Source: Clavibacter michiganensis
GTDB taxonomy: Bacteria; Actinomycetota; Actinomycetes; Actinomycetales; Microbacteriaceae
Assembly (NCBI RefSeq): GCF_002151125.1
Contig: NZ_MDJZ01000005.1
Coordinates: 124,001-188,000 of the forward strand
Reading direction: 5' to 3'
DNA: 64,000 nucleotides
The notes under the pieces were generated by a model, which was not told where the DNA came from, made no database searches, and saw only the letters and a list, made by a program, of their open reading frames with translations. Shown piece by piece: positions 1 through 7,075 of the stretch. Position numbers and translations under genes: made by a program. How positions within the stretch are numbered: position 1 is the stretch's first letter; each line of letters starts with the position of its first letter.

Positions 1-117
1 GTCCAGTGGAAGCGCTACGGCCTGCTCATGCCGCTGCTCTACTGGTGGGCGGGGCGGGATCCGCTGCAGAACCGGTTCGAGATCGAGGCCGGCCTCGAGA
101 AGGGCGGCTACCGGTGA
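1..117 (+). CDS. C-terminal fragment of an unknown protein (cut by window edge)
   Basis: Frame 1 is open from the first base to a TGA at 115-117, giving the last 38 residues of a gene that begins outside the window. The tail is aromatic and basic (two Trp in a row after LLY, then DPLQNRFEIEAGLEKGGYR). The TGA overlaps the GTG start of the next gene by four bases (GTGA), which strongly suggests a real translationally coupled gene rather than chance. The family cannot be named from this piece; a membrane-associated or lipid-modifying protein is possible but unsupported. Confidence 0.6.
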   Translation, partial: VQWKRYGLLMPLLYWWAGRDPLQNRFEIEAGLEKGGYR

Positions 118-992
118 CGGGCCAGCTGGACGGCCGCACCGTCGTGATCACAGGCGCGAGCTCCGGCATCGGCCGCATCGCCGCCCGCGAGCTGCACGAC
201 CGCGGCGCCGACGTGGTCGTCGTGGGCCGCGACCCGGAGCGGACCCGCGGCATCGCCGCCGAGCTGGGCGCCCGGCACATCCTCGCCGACATGGACCGGC
301 TGACGGAGGTGCGCGGGCTGGCGGCGACGCTGCTCGAGACGTGCCCGCGGATCCACGTGCTCGCCCTCAACGCCGGGAGCCTCGTCCCGCGCCGCACCAT
401 GACGGTCGACGGCCACGAGACCACCTTCCAGCGCAACGTCCTCGCGCCCTTCCTCCTCACGCATCTCCTGCTGCCTCGGCTCGAGGAGACGCAGGGTGCG
501 CTCCGCGCCGGGGAGAGCCCGGTGCGCGTCATCGGCACCGCGAGCCGCGCGAACCTGTGGGGCCGCGTGCGCCTCGACGACCTCGACTGGCGCAAGCGCC
601 CGTGGCTCGGCGGCTGGCAGGCCTACGGCACGTCGAAGGCGATGATGATCCTGATGATGCGCACGCTGGCCGAGCGCGTCGGCCCGCGCGGCATCGAGGC
701 GGTCTCGTTCCACCCGGGGCTCGTGCGCACCTCGTTCGGATCCGACAGCACCGTGATGAAGGCGATGCTCGCCTTGTCGATGGGCGCCTACGGCATCTCC
801 GCGGAGGCGGGTGCGGTGCCGCTCGTGCAGCTCGCGTCGGTGCCCGACATCGCCGCCCCGAACGGCACCTACTTCGACCAGCTCACGCCCGACGGGAGGA
901 CCACCGCGCAGGCCGCCGACCGGCAGCTCGGGCGCGACCTGTGGGCGGCGCTGGAGCTCGCGGCCGGCACAGATTCCTCCGCGCGGCGCTGA
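114..992 (+). CDS. Short-chain dehydrogenase/reductase (SDR family)
   Basis: NAD(P)-dependent oxidoreductase of the classical/extended SDR fold, 292 residues from the GTG at 114. The cofactor motif TGASSGIG lies at residues 13-20, the NAG motif at about 86-88, and the catalytic YGTSK (Tyr171, Lys175) in the usual place. The longer reading from an ATG at position 6 adds an arginine-rich leader with no family support, and GTG 114 makes a GTGA overlap with the preceding gene, so I chose it. The C-terminal part resembles retinol-dehydrogenase-like SDRs acting on hydrophobic or carbonyl substrates, but the substrate cannot be told. Likely co-transcribed with the truncated upstream gene. Confidence 0.88.
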   Translation: MTGQLDGRTVVITGASSGIGRIAARELHDRGADVVVVGRDPERTRGIAAELGARHILADMDRLTEVRGLAATLLETCPRIHVLALNAGSLVPRRTMTVDGHETTFQRNVLAPFLLTHLLLPRLEETQGALRAGESPVRVIGTASRANLWGRVRLDDLDWRKRPWLGGWQAYGTSKAMMILMMRTLAERVGPRGIEAVSFHPGLVRTSFGSDSTVMKAMLALSMGAYGISAEAGAVPLVQLASVPDIAAPNGTYFDQLTPDGRTTAQAADRQLGRDLWAALELAAGTDSSARR

Positions 993-1050
993 CCGCGGAG
1001 CGCCGACGGCTGAGCGCCGCGCGCGCGACGGGCCCGAGCGGGAGCCCGCG

Positions 1051-1455
1051 TCAGCGCGTCGCGAGCAGGTGCAGCAGGTCGTCGTGGCCGCCGACGTGCC
1101 CGCCGAGCAGCACGCTGACCTCGGTGACCGGGTGCTCGTCGGAGATGGGCGCGGAGAAGACCATCATCTCGCTGGCCCACGCGCCGACCGCACGGGCCAC
1201 GGCGGTCATGGGCGCGGCGGGCTCGCCGTCGATCCCGCGGCCCTCGCGCGCGATGACCGTGACGACCATGCGCGGCGGATGCGCGAGCGCCACCTCGACG
1301 GAGGCATCCGGCACCTCGACGAAGACGCTGCCGCGCGTGCACAGCGGCAGCGCGGCGAGCGCCGCCTGCGTCTCGGCGAGGCCGGTCTCGTCGGTGACGA
1401 GCAGCACCTGGCGCTTCACGTCCTTCCGGGTGCGCGAGCGGGTCGCTCCGGCCAT
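1051..1455 (-). CDS. Stand-alone SIP-domain-like protein
   Basis: A 134-residue protein encoded two bases downstream of the full siderophore-interacting protein. Its core (VLLVTDETGLAE, then SVFVEVPDAS) aligns by eye with the start of the C-terminal SIP domain of its neighbour (LLLAGDETAAPA, then AFIEVPVTGD), including the DET turn and the FxEVP strand. It lacks the N-terminal FAD-binding barrel, so it cannot be a complete ferric-siderophore reductase. The N-terminus is basic (TRSRTRKDVKR). Inference: a partner or regulator of the flavoprotein, co-expressed under iron control. It could also be a remnant of a duplicated SIP gene, but it is intact and in a tight operon. Confidence 0.75.
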   Translation of the reverse strand: MAGATRSRTRKDVKRQVLLVTDETGLAETQAALAALPLCTRGSVFVEVPDASVEVALAHPPRMVVTVIAREGRGIDGEPAAPMTAVARAVGAWASEMMVFSAPISDEHPVTEVSVLLGGHVGGHDDLLHLLATR

Positions 1456-1457
1456 GG

Positions 1458-2378
1458 TCAGGATCCCTCGGCCGCGCCCGCGCGCCAGTAGCCCATGAAG
1501 GCCACCTGGCGGCGGTCGATGCCGGTGTCGCGCACGAGGAAGCGGCGCATGGCCTTGATGCATCCGGACTCCCCCGCGAGCCACGCGTAGAGCGTGGAGC
1601 CCTCGTGGACGACCGGCGCGTCCCAGACGATGGCCTCGGCGTCGTCCTCGGCGAGCGGCTGCGCGTCGTTGGCGAGCGCGACCTCGGGGGTCGGGATGGC
1701 GCCGACCTTCACGTGGCAGTCGACCCAGTGGCGCACGGCCTCCTCGAGGCGGGATCCGTTCGGACGGCCGTCGCGCGGCAGCCAGGTGAGGTTCACGCCC
1801 TTCGGGACGCGGACGTCGAGGCGGTCGCCCGTGACGGGCACCTCGATGAAGGCGCAGCCGACCGCGTCGTCGGGCAGGGAGGACAGGATGTTGCAGATGG
1901 CGGGCGCGGCCGTCTCGTCCCCGGCGAGGAGCAGCGAGCGGGCGGCGCCCGGGTGCCACTCGATGCCGAGGCCGCGCGCGGGGCTCAGGGCGTCGGGGCC
2001 GATGAGGACCATGGGGTCGCCGACCTGCGCGGCGCCGGCCCATCGCGACGCGGGGCCCATGTCGCCGTGCAGCGCGAAGTCGACGTCGACCTCGCCGAGC
2101 TCGCGGCGGACCGCGCGGGAGGTGTACGTGCGGAGCGGGTTGCGCTCGGCGTCGGGCAGCGCGCGCCACCAGGCGAACCAGTCGTCGCCGCCGACGCCGC
2201 TGAGGTCGGGCAGCCCGTGCTCGGGCACCGGCAGCAGCAGCTTGATGCGCTGGTCGAGGCACTCGTCGCCGAAGTCGCGGAGGTCGTCGCTCTGGAACGT
2301 GATCCGCAGGAACGTCGGGCTCACGCGCTCGGTGCGGGCCACGCGGGCCTCGAACGGCCGGTAGGCGGGACGCTCCAC
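1458..2378 (-). CDS. Siderophore-interacting protein (ViuB/SIP flavoreductase)
   Basis: Cytoplasmic FAD- and NAD(P)H-dependent ferric-siderophore reductase of the ViuB/YqjH type, releasing iron from imported siderophores. The N-terminal FAD-binding barrel contains the RTYTSR flavin motif; the C-terminal SIP domain has LLLAGDETAAPAI and ends in the typical FMGYWRAG. I chose the GTG at 2378 because a GAGGAG ribosome site lies about 10 bases before it and the family begins close to YRPFEARV; an upstream GTG at 2450 would add 24 poorly conserved residues and has no clear ribosome site. Two DtxR/IdeR-like boxes lie 60-100 bases upstream. The next gene starts two bases after the stop. Confidence 0.9.
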   Translation of the reverse strand: MERPAYRPFEARVARTERVSPTFLRITFQSDDLRDFGDECLDQRIKLLLPVPEHGLPDLSGVGGDDWFAWWRALPDAERNPLRTYTSRAVRRELGEVDVDFALHGDMGPASRWAGAAQVGDPMVLIGPDALSPARGLGIEWHPGAARSLLLAGDETAAPAICNILSSLPDDAVGCAFIEVPVTGDRLDVRVPKGVNLTWLPRDGRPNGSRLEEAVRHWVDCHVKVGAIPTPEVALANDAQPLAEDDAEAIVWDAPVVHEGSTLYAWLAGESGCIKAMRRFLVRDTGIDRRQVAFMGYWRAGAAEGS

Positions 2379-2438
2379 CGCGGGTTGCTCCTCGACCACG
2401 GCCTCGACGGCCGACGTGCTGCTGGCGAGGGTCGCGGT

Positions 2439-2477
2439 GGAGGTAAGCACAGCCTAAGTATGGCATGCCTTACCTCA
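2439..2477. promoter_or_regulatory. Pair of overlapping DtxR/IdeR-like iron boxes
   Basis: Read on the minus strand, 2439-2457 is TTAGGCTGTGCTTACCTCC and 2459-2477 is TGAGGTAAGGCATGCCATA. Compared by eye with the actinobacterial DtxR/IdeR consensus TTAGGTTAGGCTAACCTAA they match at about 13 and 12 of 19 positions. They lie between the divergent siderophore-interacting protein and the TauE-type exporter, so Fe(II)-repressor binding here would shut off the siderophore genes when iron is replete, and possibly the exporter too. Confidence 0.65.
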
Positions 2478-2530
2478 GCGGTCGAGGTGCGCGGGCGGAT
2501 CGGGCGGCGGATCCACGGGAGGATGTCATC

Positions 2531-3268
2531 ATGACCGCCGTCGTCCTCGCCGCCGTGTTCGTGGGGGCGGTGGCGCAGCGGGTGACCGGCCTCGGCTTCG
2601 CGCTCGTGGTCTCCCCCGTGCTGGTGATCCTGCTCGGGCCCTTCGACGGCGTGCTCATCGTCAACCTGTGCGGCGCGCTCTCCGCGGCGATCATCCTCGC
2701 GGGCGTCCGCCGGGACGTGGAGTGGCGGCGCTACCTGTTCCTCGCGGTGCCCGCGCTCGTCGGGATCGTGCCGGGCGCGCTCCTCGCCTACCTGCTGCCG
2801 GAGCAGGCGCTCGAGATCGGCATCGGCCTGCTGCTCGTCGCGGCGCTCACCACCTCCCTCGCGCTCCGCCGGACGACCCGCGTGGTCGACGGCCCGGGCG
2901 TCATGGCGGGCTTCGGCTTCGCGTCGGGCGCCATGAACGCGGCGGCCGGGATCGGCGGGCCGAGCCTCAGCGTCTACGCGGTCGTCAGCCGCTGGGAGCA
3001 GCGCGCGTTCGCGGCGACCCTGCAGCCGTTCTTCCTCACGATCGGCGCCTCGTCGCTCCTCACGAAGCTCGTCATCGCGCCGGAGCGCTGGCCGGACCTC
3101 GGCACGGCCGCGTGGGTCGGGATCGTCGTGACGATGCTCGCGGGGATCGGCGCGGGCACGCTCCTCGGACCGCGCATCCCGACGCGCGGCGCCCGAGCGG
3201 CCGTCGTGGTGCTGGCGTTCGCCGGCGCGGTCTCGGCCATCGTCAAGGGCGTCAGCGGGCTGGTCTGA
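2531..3268 (+). CDS. TauE/SafE-family membrane exporter
   Basis: A 245-residue integral membrane protein with about eight hydrophobic segments, of the sulfite/organosulfonate exporter TauE/SafE family (DUF81). The two family half-repeats are visible: an early G(L)GFALVVSPVL segment and a later FGFASGAMNAAAGIGGPSLSVY segment, both with the small-residue/Pro pattern of the family. Start ATG 2531 has GGAGG 8-9 bases upstream; the longer open frame from 2465 lacks one. It is divergent from the iron-regulated SIP gene and shares its regulatory region, so a link to iron or sulfur supply is possible but not shown. It ends nine bases from the convergent amidase. Confidence 0.85.
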   Translation: MTAVVLAAVFVGAVAQRVTGLGFALVVSPVLVILLGPFDGVLIVNLCGALSAAIILAGVRRDVEWRRYLFLAVPALVGIVPGALLAYLLPEQALEIGIGLLLVAALTTSLALRRTTRVVDGPGVMAGFGFASGAMNAAAGIGGPSLSVYAVVSRWEQRAFAATLQPFFLTIGASSLLTKLVIAPERWPDLGTAAWVGIVVTMLAGIGAGTLLGPRIPTRGARAAVVVLAFAGAVSAIVKGVSGLV

Positions 3269-3277
3269 CCCGGCGCC

Positions 3278-4705
3278 TCACCACTGCGGCGGGTGCCGGC
3301 GCTGCCAGTGCAGCCGGCGCTCGAGCTGCCGCCCGATCGCGAGGAGCGTCGCCTCCCCGCCCGGCCGCCCGACGAGCTGCACGCCCATGGGCAGGCCGTC
3401 GTCGGTGAGGTGCACGGGCAGCGTGATCGCGGGAAGGCCCGTGACGTTCGCGAAGGACGTGTACGGCGTGTACTGCACCTGCTGCGCGAAGTTGCGCTCG
3501 CCGTCCTCGGCGTCGTACCAGCCGACAGGCCGCGGCTCCAGTGCGAGCGCGGGCGTCAGCACGGCGTCCACGTGCGCGAACTGGGCGATGACGCTGCGCT
3601 CGTAGGCGGCGAGCTGCGCGAGCGCGCGGGCCAGGTCGCGCGCGGTGAGGGCGCGGCCGCGCTCCACGAGCCACCGGGTGAGCGGTTCCAGGAGGTCGAG
3701 CTGGGCGCCCTCGGCGGGGATCCCGGCGGCACCCGCCTGCCAGATGGTGCGGAACGCGGGCGCGTAGGTCGGATCCAGGCGGAGCGCGAGGTCCTCGAGG
3801 CCGTGGCCCATGGTCGCCAGCTCGCGCACGGCGATGGCGAGCGCGTCGTCGGCGGAGGGGTCGCGGACGATCTCGTAGGCGTCGTCCCACGGCGTGGTGG
3901 TCATCACGCCGATCTGGAACCGGCCCTCGCCGCGGACGGCCGCGCCGAGCAGGTCGCCGTCGGGATCCTCGGGCGCGCGGAGCGTGAAGGGGTGCGGGAT
4001 GCGGCCGTTGACCCGGCCGATCATCGCGTCGAGCAGCATGGCCGCGTCCGCGACGCTGCGGGCGAGCGGGCCGGGCACGACGAGGCCCGCGAGCGACTCC
4101 TGGCCGGATCCGGCGGGCACGAGGCCGCGCGACGGCTTGAGGCCGACGAGGCCGGTGGCGGCCGCGGGGATGCGCACCGAGCCGCCGCCGTCGGATCCGG
4201 GCGCGAACGGCAGCAGGCCGGCGGACACCGCGACGGCCGCTCCCCCGCTGGATCCGCCGGCGCCGCGCGTCGTGTCCCAGGGCGTGCGCGCGGGCGGCGC
4301 GACGAGGCTCTCCGTGTAGGACGGCAGGCCGAACTCGGGCGCGCTGGTCTTGCCGAGGCTGATGCCGCCGGCGTCGTCGAGCGCCTGCGGGATGGCGTCG
4401 GTGCGCTCGGAGACGTGGTCGCGGAAGAGGCGGGAGCCGAACGTGGTGCGGACTCCGGCGCGCTCGGACAGGTCCTTGTCGCCGAACGGCAGGCCCCACA
4501 GCGGCGCGGTGCGCGGCACCTCGCGCTCGACGAAGCGCGCGCGCTCGAGGGCGCGGTCGGCGGTGACGGTCGTGAAGGCGCCGAGTCCCGGATCCAGCCG
4601 CTCGATGCGCTCCAGGTAGTGGGTCACGAGCTCGGTCGGGGTGACCTCGCCGCGCTGGAGCTGGTCCCACTGGTCCTGGGCGCTGAGGTGGTGGAGTTCG
4701 AACAC
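3278..4705 (-). CDS. Amidase (amidase signature family)
   Basis: A 475-residue amide hydrolase of the amidase-signature superfamily. The Ser-cisSer-Lys triad can be placed: Lys in GLPFGDKDL (about residue 76), the glycine/serine loop GAGGSSGGAA with the cis-Ser, and the nucleophile in APGSDGGGSVRIPA. The length fits a cytoplasmic acylamidase or aryl amidase. It is not likely GatA, because no gatB or gatC is adjacent and the flanking sequence around the signature differs. Substrate unknown. It appears to be a single-gene unit; the 5'-nucleotidase gene upstream is separated by a hairpin. Confidence 0.87.
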   Translation of the reverse strand: MFELHHLSAQDQWDQLQRGEVTPTELVTHYLERIERLDPGLGAFTTVTADRALERARFVEREVPRTAPLWGLPFGDKDLSERAGVRTTFGSRLFRDHVSERTDAIPQALDDAGGISLGKTSAPEFGLPSYTESLVAPPARTPWDTTRGAGGSSGGAAVAVSAGLLPFAPGSDGGGSVRIPAAATGLVGLKPSRGLVPAGSGQESLAGLVVPGPLARSVADAAMLLDAMIGRVNGRIPHPFTLRAPEDPDGDLLGAAVRGEGRFQIGVMTTTPWDDAYEIVRDPSADDALAIAVRELATMGHGLEDLALRLDPTYAPAFRTIWQAGAAGIPAEGAQLDLLEPLTRWLVERGRALTARDLARALAQLAAYERSVIAQFAHVDAVLTPALALEPRPVGWYDAEDGERNFAQQVQYTPYTSFANVTGLPAITLPVHLTDDGLPMGVQLVGRPGGEATLLAIGRQLERRLHWQRRHPPQW

Positions 4706-4753
4706 CGCTCCAGCGTAGGCCGGGGCAGGGCGGCCCTACCGGGGCCGGATGCG

Positions 4754-4796
4754 CGGACGGGGCGGGCGCCGGTCGTCCCGGCACCCGCCCCGTCCG
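4754..4796 (-). terminator. Hairpin downstream of the 5'-nucleotidase gene
   Basis: CGGACGGGGCGGG pairs with CCCGCCCCGTCCG, a 13-base stem enclosing a second GC-rich pairing (GCCGG/CCGGC). It lies between the stop of the surface nucleotidase and the start of the amidase gene, both on the minus strand. No T-tract follows, as is common in high-GC actinobacteria. Confidence 0.6.
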
Positions 4797-4813
4797 TCAC
4801 GGGCGCGCTCGCG

Positions 4814-6958
4814 TCAGCGGCGCGCGGCCGACGCCCGGCGGCGGAACGCGACGAGCGCGAGGCCGAGGGCGAGCGCCGCGAGCGAGGTGCCGAGCACGGG
4901 GCCGGCCTCGGAACCGGTGGCGGCGAGCGTCGGCTCCGTGCTCGGCGCGGGCACGACGCCCGTGCCGGACGGGACGACGGATCCGGCCTCGGTGTCGAGC
5001 GCGTAGAGCACCGAGGCGCCCGTGCTAGGGAGCAGGAACGCGAGCTGGTGGGATCCGGTGGCGAGGTCGGCCGGCACCGTGAACCGGACGCTCGCGCGGC
5101 CCTGCTCGTCGGTCGTGTCGACCACGGCGGCGTCGATCGGCGTGCGCGCGACCTCCTCGCCGTCGATGAGGGTCACGACCTCGGTGTCCTGCACGGGCGC
5201 GTTCGAGACGAGGAGCGAGGAGAGCTCGTAGGAGCGCTCCTGGCCGGCGCGCGGTGCGGCGCCCGTGGTGTCGACGATGCCGATGGAGCGCGTCGCCGAG
5301 TCGGGCTCGACGGGCGAGAACTCGGTGATGTAGTCCACGAACGCCGTGAGGTCGACGCGCCCCGAGTCGCTCTGCTCGGTCGTGTTGCCGAGCTCGGTGA
5401 AGTTGTCGCCGCCCTCCGCGAGGAAGCTGTTGGCGACCATCGTGAACACGCGTGCGGGATCCACCGGCTCGCCCTGGAAGAACACGCCCGTGATCCGCTC
5501 GCCCTGCGCGGCCGTCGGGTCGTACGTGTAGGTGAGGTCGCGCGAGAGGCCGAGCTTGAGGAACGGCCGCGACGAGCCCTCGGGCTGCCACTGCTGCTCG
5601 AGCACGGCCTTCACGCCGGCGCCCGTGATCTTCGCGGTCGTCAGCGTGTTGGCGAACGGCTGCACGATGGCGGCCTCCTTGTAGGTCACCTCGCCCTCGG
5701 AGTCGCCCGCGCCGGAGGACGCGACGGTGAGGTCCTGCCGGATGCCGCCCGGGTTCATGAACGCGATCTCGGTGCCGAGGTCGGCCTGCGTGGCCCAGAG
5801 CTGCGCGTCGGCGACGAGGTTGCCGATGGTGGACTCGCCGCCGCGGTTCTCCTCGCCGTCGGCCTGGCGGGCGCGCGTGATGTCGTCCGTGATCTCGCCG
5901 ACCGTGCGGCTGCCGATGATCTCGGCCTCGGCGACCGCGGCGTCCACGATGCGCTGCACCGCGGGATCCGCCGGGAACGCCGGCTCCCCCTCCTCCGTGA
6001 GGAGCGGGACGAGCTCCGAGGAGATGGACGTGAGGGCCTTGGTGGCGGGATCGACCGTCATCGACAGGTGCCCGAGGTTCGTGCCGTAGCTGCCGGTCTG
6101 CAGCACCGGCAGCGGCAGGTCACGGCCGGCGACGGGAAGCTCGTAGTCGTAGCCGAGGTGGGTGTGGCCGGAGACGATCGCGTCCACGTCGGCCTGGACG
6201 CCCGTCACGATGCGGCCGAAGACCGAGTCGTCGGTGAGCGAGGACTCGTCGGACGTGGACGCGCCCTCGTGGACGACGAGCACGACCACGTCGGCCTCGC
6301 CGTTCGCGTCGTCGCCGTCGCGGAGCGCGCGGGCCGTCGCGGTGGAGGCGTCGACGACGCTGCCGACGTCGATGGTCGCGAGGCCGGCGGGGCTCACGAG
6401 CTCCGGCAGCGACTCGGTGGTGGCGCCGACGAACGCGACGCGCACCCCGCCGATGTCCTGCACGTCGTAGGCCGCGTAGGCGGGCTCGGTCGTGCCCTTC
6501 TCGTAGAGGTTCGCCGAGATGTAGGGGAAGTCGGACGCGGGGACGACCCGGTCGTCGAGGTCGGCGCGGCCGAGGTCGAACTCGTGGTTGCCGACGGTGG
6601 AGACGGACAGGCCCATCGCGTTGAGCGCGTCGAGCGTCGGCTCGTCCCGCTGCGACAGCGAGGTGAACGTGGACGCCCCGATGTTGTCGCCCGCGCTGAT
6701 GAGCGTGCTGTTGGGGTTCTCGGCCTTCGCCTGCTGGAACGCGCCGGAGATCACCGCGGCGCCCGCGGTGGACGACGTGGTCTCCAGGCGGCCGTGGAAG
6801 TCGTTGATGGAGTAGACGTCGATGGCGACGTCGCCCTCCGCGGCGGACGCGGGCACGGCGCCGAGGCCGAGGACCGCGGTGGCGGAGAGTCCCGCCACGA
6901 GGGCGAGGGCGCCGGAGCGCGCGGCCCCGGACGGGCGGGGGGTGGGGGCAGAGCGCAT
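4814..6958 (-). CDS. Surface-anchored 5'-nucleotidase / 2',3'-cyclic phosphodiesterase
   Basis: A 714-residue exported metallophosphoesterase of the UshA/CpdB family. A signal peptide occupies about residues 1-39 (basic start, hydrophobic core, ASA). The metallophosphatase domain shows SINDFHGRL, GDNIG, GNHEFD and GHTH; the C-terminal nucleotide-binding domain shows NPGGIRQDL and FANTL. An Ig-like segment follows, then LAATGSE, a hydrophobic helix and an FRRRASAARR tail, a sortase signal of the LAxTG type common in high-GC Gram-positives. It should therefore be linked to the cell wall and release phosphate and nucleosides from extracellular nucleotides. It appears monocistronic, with a hairpin after the stop. 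Confidence 0.92.
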   Translation of the reverse strand: MRSAPTPRPSGAARSGALALVAGLSATAVLGLGAVPASAAEGDVAIDVYSINDFHGRLETTSSTAGAAVISGAFQQAKAENPNSTLISAGDNIGASTFTSLSQRDEPTLDALNAMGLSVSTVGNHEFDLGRADLDDRVVPASDFPYISANLYEKGTTEPAYAAYDVQDIGGVRVAFVGATTESLPELVSPAGLATIDVGSVVDASTATARALRDGDDANGEADVVVLVVHEGASTSDESSLTDDSVFGRIVTGVQADVDAIVSGHTHLGYDYELPVAGRDLPLPVLQTGSYGTNLGHLSMTVDPATKALTSISSELVPLLTEEGEPAFPADPAVQRIVDAAVAEAEIIGSRTVGEITDDITRARQADGEENRGGESTIGNLVADAQLWATQADLGTEIAFMNPGGIRQDLTVASSGAGDSEGEVTYKEAAIVQPFANTLTTAKITGAGVKAVLEQQWQPEGSSRPFLKLGLSRDLTYTYDPTAAQGERITGVFFQGEPVDPARVFTMVANSFLAEGGDNFTELGNTTEQSDSGRVDLTAFVDYITEFSPVEPDSATRSIGIVDTTGAAPRAGQERSYELSSLLVSNAPVQDTEVVTLIDGEEVARTPIDAAVVDTTDEQGRASVRFTVPADLATGSHQLAFLLPSTGASVLYALDTEAGSVVPSGTGVVPAPSTEPTLAATGSEAGPVLGTSLAALALGLALVAFRRRASAARR

Positions 6959-7075
6959 GCGGGGACATCCTCGTTCGGGCGGGCGGCGGTGCTCAATACC
7001 TTACGGAGCTGAGGTTTCCGTGGGGTTAACTCCCGGATCCGCTCCGAGCCGTCCCGCGCCCGGCGGCGCCGCGTG

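Noticed and set aside
3278-4705. GatA subunit of amidotransferase
   Set aside because: No gatB or gatC near, and the sequence around the signature fits general amidases better.
3293-7012. A 1239-codon open frame on the plus strand opposite amidase and nucleotidase
   Set aside because: It runs through two well-supported minus-strand genes and its translation is Arg/Gly/Glu/Val low-complexity, as expected from a codon-biased antisense frame in high-GC DNA.
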